Origin: Paraphysomonas bandaiensis
Lineage: Eukaryota > Chrysophyceae
NCBI GenBank assembly: GCA_965644295.1
Contig: CBFFRP010000178.1
Span: 37,218-101,217 of the forward strand
Length of the DNA stretch: 64,000 nt
Reading direction: 5' to 3'
Made by a program: the position numbers and the translations under genes. Every line of letters starts with the position of its first letter. The first letter of the stretch is position 1. Positions 1 through 8,897 of the stretch are shown piece after piece. The notes beneath the pieces are model-generated. The model worked only from the letters and a program-made list of their open reading frames with translations, was not told the DNA's origin and made no database searches.

Positions 1-308
1 TATAGATCAAGCTATTATCTCTTTTTTCAACTAGCCACTACATTGGTGCAGAATTTTAACGCCTATTGCTAAATAATCAGACTTTCAATATATATCACTT
101 TTTGTATGTTACAATACCTACGCCGTAATGAACATTACTACTGTATATTTAAAATATCTTAAAGTAAGCTCGTATCTTATAGTACTTGTTGGGGTCTATA
201 GTTTTACGTAGTTGTATATGTTTCAAGCCATTATTAAGTTGGGGATGTTAATGTTTTCATATCGTTGGAATAAGCAATGAGCTAAGCACTAAAGTTATGT
301 GCGCCGTT
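1..308. repeat. Non-coding stretch holding a diverged copy of the 8563-8752 sequence
   Basis: No gene is seen here. From about 134 to 308 the sequence is a near copy, in the same orientation, of about 8563-8752; both contain the stretch 'gttggggatgttaatgtttt'. In the second copy this block lies just downstream of the last exon of the SGNH hydrolase gene, so this is the 3' flank of the duplicated gene whose decayed body follows at 309-1000. Confidence 0.75.
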
Positions 309-1000
309 GAAATTTGTATTCGTCATAATGACCATGGTTCCAGACCTGCATCAACAAAATCACGTACTAATAAAATGATCTACATAATATATACCTGTAT
401 TCCAGCACCTCTGTATTGATCAATGATATCTACAAGAACATTTTGACTTCAGTAGCAATTTCCTGGGGCGTATAGAGTAAAAGATACTTAAATATAGAGT
501 TTTCACCTTAAAATTAGATTGCAGAAATCTGATACTCTTCTTTTCATCATCCGATATTTTCAAAGGTTTTTTGTCTTTGCAGTCTTCTTCCCTCCAATTC
601 GGCATATATGAGTTTGAAAAAACTACTACGGGACGGGATTTCAACTCCATAGATTGGCGCACAAACTGTTCGAAAAGGTCTTTCTTACGGTTGTCTCCTG
701 CGTCGCAGTTGAAACTTTGCTCCCAGTGGATGATATCAGCGTCAGTTCCAGCAAAAGCATTGACACATAAATCATAAGGAATGCAAGGATTATTGCCAAG
801 TGCAACATTTCGAGACACTAATTTAATATTCACTGCCTCAGGTGCAGGAGTCACAAGACGACCTGTTCGTTCAGTGAAAGGTTGATCTTATCCAACTTTT
901 AAGAACATTTAATAATTCTTTTAATATTTTGCTTTGAAATTTTACTCTATATATATACACTATAAATATATTATTAAATAAGACAATAGTTAGTATACCC
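309..1000 (-). pseudogene. Truncated, decayed copy of the SGNH hydrolase gene at 8898-10675
   Basis: The minus-strand open stretch 420-854 is nearly identical in protein to the middle exon of the intact gene, including the shared segment around 'CIPYDLCVNAFAGTDAD'. Compared with the intact gene, nearly all of the last exon is missing: the sequence jumps from a match to about 8752 to a match near 9676. About 25 bases near 443 have been lost. A short deletion near 885 removes the block that in the intact gene encodes the catalytic serine motif GSSVTAGHD. No signal-peptide exon is seen upstream. It therefore cannot encode an active hydrolase. The similarity continues to about 1000 in what corresponds to intron sequence, so the copy arose at the DNA level and not by retroposition. 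Confidence 0.85.
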
Positions 1001-1271
1001 ACGACGACGGCAATAATATATAATTTATTATAATAATTGTTCAATTTTTAGCTAAGCCTTAGTAGACTTTTTAATCATATCAGGATACATTTAGGATATA
1101 TCAGATATCAGATAGTCAGATATGGTGTACGAGCATCTAGTTGCATTCCACTTACCATAAACAAGTAATAGTAGCGGCACTACCATTAATTGGCTGATAT
1201 CACCGCTGAACAAATGAACTGAAACTATCAGCTACTGCAATCACCAAACTCTTAGGCGTATCGCGGTGTCA

Positions 1272-2555
1272 TTACACCTCTGTGACATTGGAATAGCCGA
1301 CGATATTAGGTTGCGTCAACGCAGCACTGTTGAAGTTAGTTGCATCAGAAGAAGGAATCAGGAATGGGGCGATAAGTGATGCAGTGGTAGCGTCATTCAA
1401 CAAACAATGTGTTGACGGTCGTGCTGCCGCTGATTTTTCTAGGCACATTGTGATTAAGCGCAATAGCGGATCATGATATGTACCAGCCCCCGCTATGTCA
1501 GGAATTGGTTGAGGGGTTTTCTGCAAGACGTCCTGTACACTTTCGAAGGGGAAATGTTTCCATTTATCCATGCCCACGCCGAACTCAACGCACATCGCGT
1601 AGAGCGTCAATCCGAATGCCCAAATATCACTCTTGATCGACGTCGTATTCGTTAAATAAAATTCAGGGGCCAAGAATAGTCTAAACCCCATGGGGCTCGC
1701 CACACCGTATGTGTTGCTAATTTTCTTGCATATGCCAAAGTCTCCGAGTTTGTATATCGGACTGTCCCCTTTTCGAGAAAAAACAAAAATGTTGTCAGGT
1801 TTAATATCTCTGTGCAGAATGTGGTTAGCATGTAAATATGACAGGGCTAGGAGCATATGAGCACAAGCACTTATGACGATGTCCTCTTTCACATGTCCCT
1901 TGGCGCGTTTAATGAGGTCGTTGAGAGTTCCGCCTGCACAATATTCCGTCACCATCGAAGCATTTCCATTGTAATCAATGCACTGGTAAAATTTGATGAT
2001 TGCAGGATGGGATAAGCGTCGCAGATTATTTATTTCGTTTTCCAGAGCTTTTGTACTTGCTTCGACGCGATGTTGCTCAATAGGACCGTCAGTATTAATC
2101 TGTATAGTCTTAAGTGCGAGATATGTGTCAACTGGGAGAAATCGGTCGTGTCCCATGATCAAACCAAACTTTACACGATAGACAGTTCCAAAACACCCAG
2201 CTCCTAAGGTCGATATCTCTTTAATATGTCTTTGAAGAGGAGGAAATGGAGCTTTTTTCCTTAAGTAAATCAAAGCTGCTTTTGTTACACTGTCAGTATT
2301 CGGATTTCTTGGAATTTTCTCCCATACTTTGTCAGCATTAACCCATTCCCATGATTTATTACCAAATCGATATCGTATTAAAATGTTATTATAAAACAAT
2401 CCACGATCAATATAGTAACATCCATCGTAACATCCATCAGTATATGGTCCATATACATACCTTAAAGCTGAAACATTATGTTTCTTATCATCTTTAAAAG
2501 CAGATACATTAAATCCTAAAAATGACCAAAATCCATTTGATGATTCAACTCCCAT
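1272..2555 (-). CDS. Protein kinase with a novel N-terminal domain and N-myristoylation-type start
   Basis: Single-exon 427-aa protein. Residues 1-6 are MGVESS, a Gly2/Ser6 pattern that fits N-myristoylation (inference). Residues of about 20-110 form a region rich in Tyr and Trp that I do not recognise. The kinase domain begins at about 113 with the glycine loop GAGCFGTV, followed by the ATP lysine in LALK, the catalytic loop HRDIKPDN, the metal site GDFG, and LAPEF in the activation segment, so all catalytic residues are present. A NEK-like or general serine/threonine kinase is the closest class I can suggest. The kinase at 6638-7813 has the same layout, including the Trp-rich segment before the kinase domain. 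The two genes point in opposite directions on either side of an inserted mobile element. Confidence 0.9.
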   Translation of the reverse strand: MGVESSNGFWSFLGFNVSAFKDDKKHNVSALRYVYGPYTDGCYDGCYYIDRGLFYNNILIRYRFGNKSWEWVNADKVWEKIPRNPNTDSVTKAALIYLRKKAPFPPLQRHIKEISTLGAGCFGTVYRVKFGLIMGHDRFLPVDTYLALKTIQINTDGPIEQHRVEASTKALENEINNLRRLSHPAIIKFYQCIDYNGNASMVTEYCAGGTLNDLIKRAKGHVKEDIVISACAHMLLALSYLHANHILHRDIKPDNIFVFSRKGDSPIYKLGDFGICKKISNTYGVASPMGFRLFLAPEFYLTNTTSIKSDIWAFGLTLYAMCVEFGVGMDKWKHFPFESVQDVLQKTPQPIPDIAGAGTYHDPLLRLITMCLEKSAAARPSTHCLLNDATTASLIAPFLIPSSDATNFNSAALTQPNIVGYSNVTEV

Positions 2556-2832
2556 TTTAATTAATAGTGTATTGTTAAAGGTATGGACTAGTAGAGTAAT
2601 AGATAGATGGATATATATATATATATATGCATACAGAGATATGATGAGGAAGATGTAGACTCCCCTACGTACAATACAATCATCTATAAGAAGAATATCC
2701 TACATAAACCATATCTAGATTTCTAGGAATTTTTCTACAAACATTTTTCATAACAAAGAAAATTCCTAAGAAGAAAAAGTACCAACATAATCTTGAAGAG
2801 TAAATTTTTTTCAGTTTCTTATTTATATATTG
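2556..2832. other. Intergenic region upstream of the kinase, no gene seen
   Basis: AT-rich sequence that includes a short (TA)n run near 2612-2628. It serves as the 5' flank of the minus-strand kinase. It ends at the target-site-like ATTG (2829-2832) that abuts the inverted-repeat element. Confidence 0.5.
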
Positions 2833-2921
2833 GAGACGTTTTTCGACAAAGCGGACCAGTCTGGTCCCACTTCATTTTTTTGTATTGTGTTTTTTCGTAT
2901 GGAACATGAGTGTAGAGCTTT

Positions 2922-2950
2922 GAAATTGTGGTCAAAATGACCACAATTTC
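2922..2950. repeat. Perfect 13-bp-arm hairpin inside the left end of the element
   Basis: The arms gaaattgtggtca (2922-2934) and its exact complement (2938-2950) are separated by a 3-base loop. It lies about 90 bases inside the left terminal repeat. Subterminal palindromes are a known feature of some DNA transposons, but a role here is only inference. Confidence 0.8.
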
Positions 2951-3154
2951 TATTAAGGAGCCAGGCGCCATATCCATATAGATAGAGAATAAAAAGTGTG
3001 TATTATTGTAGTGTAGACCCATATTGCTGAGCTTGATGGAAGAAACTCCGGCAAGAAGACTCGCCTTGCTGCCGGAGACCATCTCCCAGTCGGAGATGGT
3101 GACTGTATCTTTTAACACCCTACAGTTCGAGCAACAGATAACGTCGATTACTAC

Positions 3155-4463
3155 AAGTCAACTTTGCCACTTTGTGCTTTGGTAGATATGAATGAACACT
3201 TGAAAACGACTGCTACTGATGACACGAGCATTCGTATCCTGGAGAATTTGAGGAGCCTGGACATGGGAAATGTCGATCCGATACCATCACTGCTTTTATC
3301 AAAGGGACTGTAAAGAGGGCAAGAAATAATGGAAAGAGTTTTGTCAATGTCGCTGATGTTGTCAACGAACTTCCACAAAAATCCCCTGTAGGGTATCATG
3401 TTCAAGAGATGTTCTACCTCGACACAAAAAGTCTGTCAGAGTACCGTCCGCCATCAAAGGGATCAGCGACATAATTGGGTATAAGTTCTTGCCTTCAGCG
3501 GTTGTTTTGCAGGAAGTACCACCCTTGGGAAAAGGAGTTATATTGCCTCACACAGTAAGTGTAATAATCTGCTGTTTAATAATTCTTTTCAACACTAATA
3601 CTGCCGTCTGATAATGCTGATTTTTTTAGTAGGATCTTGTAAGTAAGCGTAGAGGTGCGATGTCTCTAGTGCCAACCGGGGCACATATTGTTGAGTCATC
3701 AGTGCAGTCTGTTGAAGCAATTAGTCGACAACTATTACCGAAGCCGACTCACGAAACAAGGCTCAAAATTAAGAGAGCGGTTCAACAGAGAAAGCTTGAC
3801 GCAAAGACGAAGAGATTAATGAAAGATCGAATGGAGTGTGATAGAATAGAGTCCGTATTAAACCAGTACAAACCTACTATTCCCTCAGCACGGTCGACAT
3901 GCTCTTCCTCAACGCCAGCTACTGTGGAAACTCATTCCACGACTCGCAAATTTCCGACACCTGTAGTCCGAATTCTAGATCTGCTTGATTCTGGCATGAA
4001 ATCTCATCCCTCGAACATACTGCTAGGTGGGAAAATGGATATATCACAGAAAGAGATAAGCATCAGAATATCTTCCTTACAGGAATTACCCCAAATGGAT
4101 GTTCAAGGGAACGTTGTCTCGAAAGATAGTTGCTCTTCAATCAATGCCGTGACGATTTCAGAGGGAATAAGGTTGCACAAAGTAAATGACATGGTGATCA
4201 GTGCAGCCCATCTCCACGAGGGTGTGGTTGAATTTCTACATAGGACATTTTCCTGTGAAAACGATTTTCTCATTTGTCATTTCACCATGGGACCTCGGAA
4301 AGTATATCCCCTCAGTCCAGTGACATTACAGTACGATATGCGTGATAAAAGACAGACTCCTACAATCCGACGGTACATGAAATTACACTTTGTAGAGCCT
4401 TGGAAATGGCTTACTGTTGGTCAGATTTCCTCTTGGATTAGCATGAAAACGAGAGAAAAATAA
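3155..4463 (+). pseudogene. Unrecognised, probably element-borne coding sequence with two frame breaks and one intron
   Basis: The last exon (3633-4463) is open and reads from DLVSKRRGAMSLVP to a stop at 4463; from its internal Met at 3660 it is 267 aa. It joins in frame, through an intron of about 3556-3632, to a preceding exon ending in GVILPHT. Going upstream, the reading frame breaks near 3444 and again near 3305. The segments between these points look coding, for example VNVADVVNELPQKSPVGYHV at about 3345-3404. The two frame breaks suggest a decaying gene, though sequence errors are possible. The protein is basic near the start of the last exon and I see no motif that I recognise. Its position between terminal inverted repeats suggests that it belongs to the mobile element. 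Confidence 0.5.
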
Positions 4464-4949
4464 CGTCCTTTCAGTCCTTCCCTCTCCAGAAATCGTATGA
4501 TAATTGTAACACATTTATGAATGATAATAACTTTAAGTAGTACAAAACAAAAAAAGGTATCTGGTACAATCAAATCTAAGAAGTAAAAACAATAATATAT
4601 AAATATACTCTTAACAAACATTAAGATAAATATGTTAACATTCAATAAAGAACAGTGCCATCCATTTGTTTCACCTGATTATTAAGTCCTTGTAGCAGGG
4701 CTAGGAAACAATATATTGCAATACTGTTGTTAAATAGGGTTGTATTGACGGAGTATCCGTACATATGAGTATCACTATTCAGTAAGTAAACACATCAGTA
4801 GATTCCAGTTTTAGTATTAGTCATTAAAATCACATGATATCCAAAACCACTACTGCATTGGCGTTCAAGTGTATTGGAAGTACATACTACAAGACTCGTG
4901 CACCTGTACTTAGATATTTCAATCTTTCATTTCTTAATTTTTTTAGCTC

Positions 4950-5286
4950 ACTGAAGAAATATTTCCGCATAGCCAACCTCAGCTTCATCATCATCTGTAC
5001 TGTTACATTCGCTGTCTGTACGGAGATATATTCTAACAGCATCTTTCCCAGATCTTGTCAACTCAAATTATTCGCTTGCTTGAATTTTTTCAAATTCCAT
5101 TCTCAGAATTCGGATCACTAGCAATGGAACTGTTTTCTTTAAAGCAGGTTTGGGATACCTAGCCCCGAAGTCCATCAACAAGCCGCCAAAAATGTTCCGG
5201 TCTTCATAAATATTCACTTGACTAGAGTCTCCTGTTTGAAGTAGCTTAGAAACGCTTTCAAACTTTCTCAGGTCGTCTACAAGCAA
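4950..5286 (-). pseudogene. Fragment resembling the C-terminal region of a hAT-like transposase, with one in-frame stop
   Basis: The minus-strand frame reads from about 5286 through DDLRKFESVSKLLQTG and LLMDFGARYPK to a stop near 5068. It then continues in the same frame with an acidic tail (TDSECNSTDDDEAEV) to a stop near 4938. From memory, the order 'L..FE.V.K.LQ ... FD/L..YP ... FE..I.KIQ' resembles the region just before the C-terminal dimerisation segment of hAT-type transposases. This family call is weak. No start exon or catalytic domain is seen, so at best it is a relic. Confidence 0.35.
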
Positions 5287-5289
5287 AGA

Positions 5290-6009
5290 TCTGGGGGCTT
5301 GTGGGGTGGTCCATAGCGGTGCCTATGGTATTACAGAAAATAAAATAGGGGTACTTAATATTAAAATGTATTAAATCACATATATATATGGCAATGTAAC
5401 GTTATAGAAAAAATATATTAGACACATGGTTTATAATGTACCGGAAGTCTACTTTGCACTCTGGGGGTGATCTATGGGCGTCTGGGGTGGCACGTGTCGG
5501 TGCATGTGATAGCGGTACAATTAGAAGGAAAATATGTTTAAGACGTATATAAATGCTAAATTACGGCTTCATTAACAATGTATATATAGTCTACAATGTA
5601 TCTGTCGTGTTGGTCACCCTCTGAGGGTCGTCCAACGCTCCTGGCGGTTGCAATCTATAGGAGGCCGATATCTGTACTGTTATGACATATTACAATAATA
5701 TCTTTCGATAAAATCATCTATTTCTTAGATCATACGCTGCCATAGTAAATATACTTATGATGCATGCACTTTAATGTCTCTGAAGGTGGTACATGCTGTC
5801 GAGCTGCCTGTAAGTGACTGTATCTTCTACATACATACACACATATTCAGAGTCTCATGTGCTGTTCCACTGTATTGTATACCGGTATACAGCAGTATAC
5901 TCATACATAAAAGTGGTGGTGATGGTGAGTGTGAGTTTGGGTGTGGTGATGATGAGGGCCTGTTTTTTTAGGACGAGTGGGACCATCTACGGTCCTACAA
6001 GTGGAGGGT
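5290..6009. other. Non-coding interior of the right half of the element
   Basis: AT-rich, with three short GC-richer blocks near 5290-5325, 5455-5520 and 5605-5675. Each contains words such as 'ggggtgg' or 'ggtc' together with 'cctatagg' or 'ctatggg'. They may be remnants of exons or of a short repeat. No open frame that I can support is present, and the small frames at 5774-6149 look accidental. Confidence 0.4.
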
Positions 6010-6248
6010 TGGTCCACTTTGTCGAAAAACGTCTCATTGTTAATTGGGTTTTCCACCCTTTGCTCCACCTTTTGTTTTTTTCGGATGTTGCAGTTTTGGA
6101 AGTCCTCCAATCCACAAGTTTTTTTGCAACCATAAACCATAAACATTAGAAAAACTCGATTTTTGAAAATATATAAATACAGTACTTAAGATTTTACTCA
6201 GCAATCTTGATGGAAAAGTCGAGAACTTTGTGCTAAAGTATGTTGATA

Positions 6249-6583
6249 GTATCTTCAGTCGGCATCATATTTTTCGGATATAAATTGAAGCAAATATATT
6301 CTATATTACTGTAATACAACTACGGCTGGAATACAGATATTTGTTGTCTCAATATTAGAGGCATCTTTAAACAAAAATATACAAAGGATGCTGATACATT
6401 TCACACATATTCATTTCTACAATGATCCATACGTATCATCATCGTTAGTATATTTTTGTTCAAAGATGCCTCTAATATTGAGTCAACAATTATCTGTATT
6501 CCAGCCGTAGTTCTATTACAGTAATATAGAGAATATTTGCTTCAATTTATATCCGAAAAATAAGATGCTGACAACCGATACGA
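6249..6583. mobile_element. Foldback/MITE-like element with about 135-bp inverted repeats (family A)
   Basis: The left arm (about 6249-6387) and right arm (about 6448-6583) are inverted complements with few mismatches. Both include the word ggcatc, then ttttcggatataaattgaag, then gaggcatctt. Only about 60 bases separate the arms, and no coding sequence is present. It ends about 55 bases upstream of the kinase start at 6638, so it probably sits in that gene's promoter. A single arm recurs at 10756-10900. Confidence 0.85.
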
Positions 6584-6637
6584 TATAAAGTATATGCTAC
6601 ATGTAGCTATTTATAACTATAAATCTATATCAGTAAT

Positions 6638-7813
6638 ATGGGAGTATCATCATCAATAGATAAAGATAGAAATAGTTACTATGATGATCCACTAAAAGAT
6701 GAGGATACACCATATCATGATCCAGATTTACTTGAATTAAAAGCACAACCAGCTGATGCTGAAGATGGAGATTACTATCGACCTCGATGTCATATAGCTA
6801 CCGTCATATGGTATAGATATGATATAATTAGAAATATATGGATGTGGTCACCAGATACTCATGTAAAAAAGATATGGATGGATGTCACTGAAACAGTAGT
6901 ACGTGAAGGATATTATGCTGGTTTAACTCCTGTACCACAAAATGTAAAAATTATAAATGCATTGCGTCGATTAAATCCACGACCGCGATTGCTTAAAAAG
7001 GATACGAAGCGTCTTATTGGAAGTGGTGGATTCGGTAAAGTGTACTCGTATGAAACAAACAGAACGGGGAATTCTTTTCTCAGATCTAAAGGCTTTGTCA
7101 ATCCATCTTGGTGTGCAGTCAAGTATATACCGTACAGTAATGATGGGAGTATGTCTAAGGTCAGTGAAGAAGTCGCTATATTACAGTCCATTGCCGAAGG
7201 GTCTGTCGACAGTATTGTGAAGTGCTGGGACGCTGTTATTGACAAAGGACGGAAATGCGTACAAGTGTACATGGAACATTGTGATGGCCATATTCGGAGT
7301 CTATTCCCATTTGACAACAACGCATGTCTCAGACTTTTGATTGACATGATAGATGCATTAAAATTTATTCATGGGTGCAAAATATATCACCGAGACATCA
7401 AACCCGAAAATATTCTTTATGTCACACGACCAGATGGGCGTCGACGATATAAAGTGGCAGACTTTGGCCTCGCTAGATACGCTGAAACCGTGGGGCCTGC
7501 AAGGTTGAATCCAGGTTATTTTGCTGGTACCTTTGGATATCTGTCACCAGAAGCGTTATTGCGTTGTAACTATGAGAAAACAGACATTTGGGCAACGGGA
7601 GTCGTATTGTATGAAGGGCTCACCAAAACCATGCCATTTCAAGATGTTGCTGAACTTTTGGATCCGTCATCGTCATTCAGACCTGCATTGCCCCCAGACG
7701 TATTTCCTGTTTTGGAGGATGTAATAAGTTCTTGTTTAATTATCTCTGTCGCAGACAGGCCTGACATAGAGGAGCTGCAGTCTATTTACTTAGAAGGGCC
7801 GCCAGGACGTTGA
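6638..7813 (+). CDS. Protein kinase, sister architecture to the kinase at 1272-2555, myristoylation-type start
   Basis: Single-exon 391-aa protein starting MGVSSS, which fits N-myristoylation at Gly2. An acidic N-terminal stretch is followed by a Trp/Tyr-rich segment (about residues 50-115) that lines up in position with the same region of the other kinase. The kinase domain starts at about 123 with the glycine loop GSGGFGKV, then the ATP lysine in CAVKYI, YHRDIKPEN, ADFGLARY and LSPEAL, and it looks catalytically complete. The C-terminus is short, ending PPGR. A CCCH zinc-finger fragment follows only 20 bases later on the same strand. Substrates are unknown, and membrane association is inferred only from the N-terminus. 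Confidence 0.9.
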   Translation: MGVSSSIDKDRNSYYDDPLKDEDTPYHDPDLLELKAQPADAEDGDYYRPRCHIATVIWYRYDIIRNIWMWSPDTHVKKIWMDVTETVVREGYYAGLTPVPQNVKIINALRRLNPRPRLLKKDTKRLIGSGGFGKVYSYETNRTGNSFLRSKGFVNPSWCAVKYIPYSNDGSMSKVSEEVAILQSIAEGSVDSIVKCWDAVIDKGRKCVQVYMEHCDGHIRSLFPFDNNACLRLLIDMIDALKFIHGCKIYHRDIKPENILYVTRPDGRRRYKVADFGLARYAETVGPARLNPGYFAGTFGYLSPEALLRCNYEKTDIWATGVVLYEGLTKTMPFQDVAELLDPSSSFRPALPPDVFPVLEDVISSCLIISVADRPDIEELQSIYLEGPPGR

Positions 7814-7832
7814 CGGCACACCCCGCGATAAA

Positions 7833-8100
7833 ATGAAGCAGTGTATGATACCAAACACTTCTGGCTTCTGCAACGCCTTTCAGAAGGGAGAGTGCGATCA
7901 CGGCGACGGCTGCAGCTTCACCCACGAGTTCGGTGAGGCCACGAAATGCCGGTGTTCCTCGTCCTCGTGGAGTGTGCTATGCTTTCCAGAGAGGCGAGTG
8001 CATCCGCGGAGAGGGCTGCTGATTCAGGCACGATAATGAGGGCTCTCGCTCCAAACGCCCTGCTGACAGACTTACAGAAGTTGTGGCTTCTAAAATTAAA
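7833..8100 (+). pseudogene. Broken fragment of a tandem CCCH zinc-finger protein
   Basis: The first finger, in frame from the Met at 7833, reads CNAFQKGECDHGDGCSFTH, a C-x7-C-x5-C-x3-H finger. After the finger the frame shifts. A second finger, CYAFQRGECIRGEGC, appears in another frame near 7976-8020 and is followed by a stop codon exactly where the residues before its His should be. So two fingers of the kind found in RNA-binding CCCH proteins are visible, but the gene is interrupted by a frameshift and a stop. There is no clear upstream part, because the kinase ends 20 bases before it. It may be a translocated fragment, or the decayed C-terminal part of an ancestral kinase-finger fusion. 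Confidence 0.65.
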
Positions 8101-8309
8101 TTAACCTTCATATTTATTTCATATCATCCAGAATAAATTCTTTTTCGTCTCTCTTGCACTAAGCAGCTAGTAGCTACCCGCCAGCAATGCGTACAAGTAG
8201 CTATTATTTTGTACTTATACAATTACTAGTAGCAGCGCATCCTCGTGATCTATTGATCCTCTCTGCGTGCTGGCTTCCTCCGCTTCTTGGGATACACTAC
8301 TAGTATGGG

Positions 8310-8455
8310 ATCTATTTTTCCACCTAGTCAATTTGGTGGAACTTCGTAGTCACACCGAAAATGGTGTAAAACCCTAGTCAAAAGGTAGAAAACTCTAGTC
8401 AATAATTACTAAGATTTTTAACATTACAATATGACTAGGTTGACTAGGTGGAAGT
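8310..8455. repeat. Short foldback-like repeat built from 'cctagtca' words
   Basis: It starts near ccacctagtcaa and ends near its exact complement ttgactaggtgg. Further 'ctagtca' words lie at about 8373 and 8394, and one more (cacctagtcaa) lies outside near 8462. The structure suggests a very small inverted-repeat element or a degenerate minisatellite. No coding sequence is present. Confidence 0.5.
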
Positions 8456-8897
8456 GGGTATTCACCTAGTCAAACAGGGGAGCATACTGTAGCCATAAAT
8501 TCAAAAACTCGAATGCTATTTGCCTCACATTGATGTAAAGCACATGGCGGGCACTATCAAATTATTACCACTGTATATTTTAAATATCTTAAAGTAAGCT
8601 CGTAGCTTATAGTACTTGTTGGGGTCTATAGTTTTACGTTTTACGTAGTTGTTGTATAAGTTTCAAGCAAGTATTAAGTTGGGGATGTTAATGTTTTCAT
8701 ATCGTTGGAATAAGCAATTCTCTAGCTAAGCACCAAAGTTATGTGCGTCGTTAATAGAATATCCATCAGTCAGATGTGGCAAATGGCAAAGTAATAAAGA
8801 GCAAAGATAAACCACACACAAAGAATACACTCTTAACAGAAAAAATATCTAATGACTACCTCGAACACTACTAAATGTTTATCGAATTGCTATGAGA

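Larger units (their letters stand above)
2833..6035. mobile_element. 3.2-kb element bounded by 26-bp terminal inverted repeats and a 4-bp target duplication
   Basis: The left end (2833-2858) begins GAGACGTTTTTCGACAAAG. The right end (6010-6035) is its inverted complement with one mismatch in 26. A second shared word, GGTCCCACT, lies just inside each end at a different distance. ATTG flanks both ends (2829-2832 and 6036-6039), which fits a 4-bp target-site duplication. Inside are frame-broken coding sequence on the plus strand (about 3155-4463) and a broken transposase-like fragment on the minus strand (about 4950-5286). It looks like a decayed cut-and-paste DNA transposon, or a composite of nested ones. 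I cannot assign a superfamily, because a 4-bp duplication occurs in more than one group. Confidence 0.65.

Noticed and set aside
5774-6149. Small frames with a His-rich or signal-like start
   Set aside because: They lie within the right end of the inverted-repeat element and lack any conserved feature.
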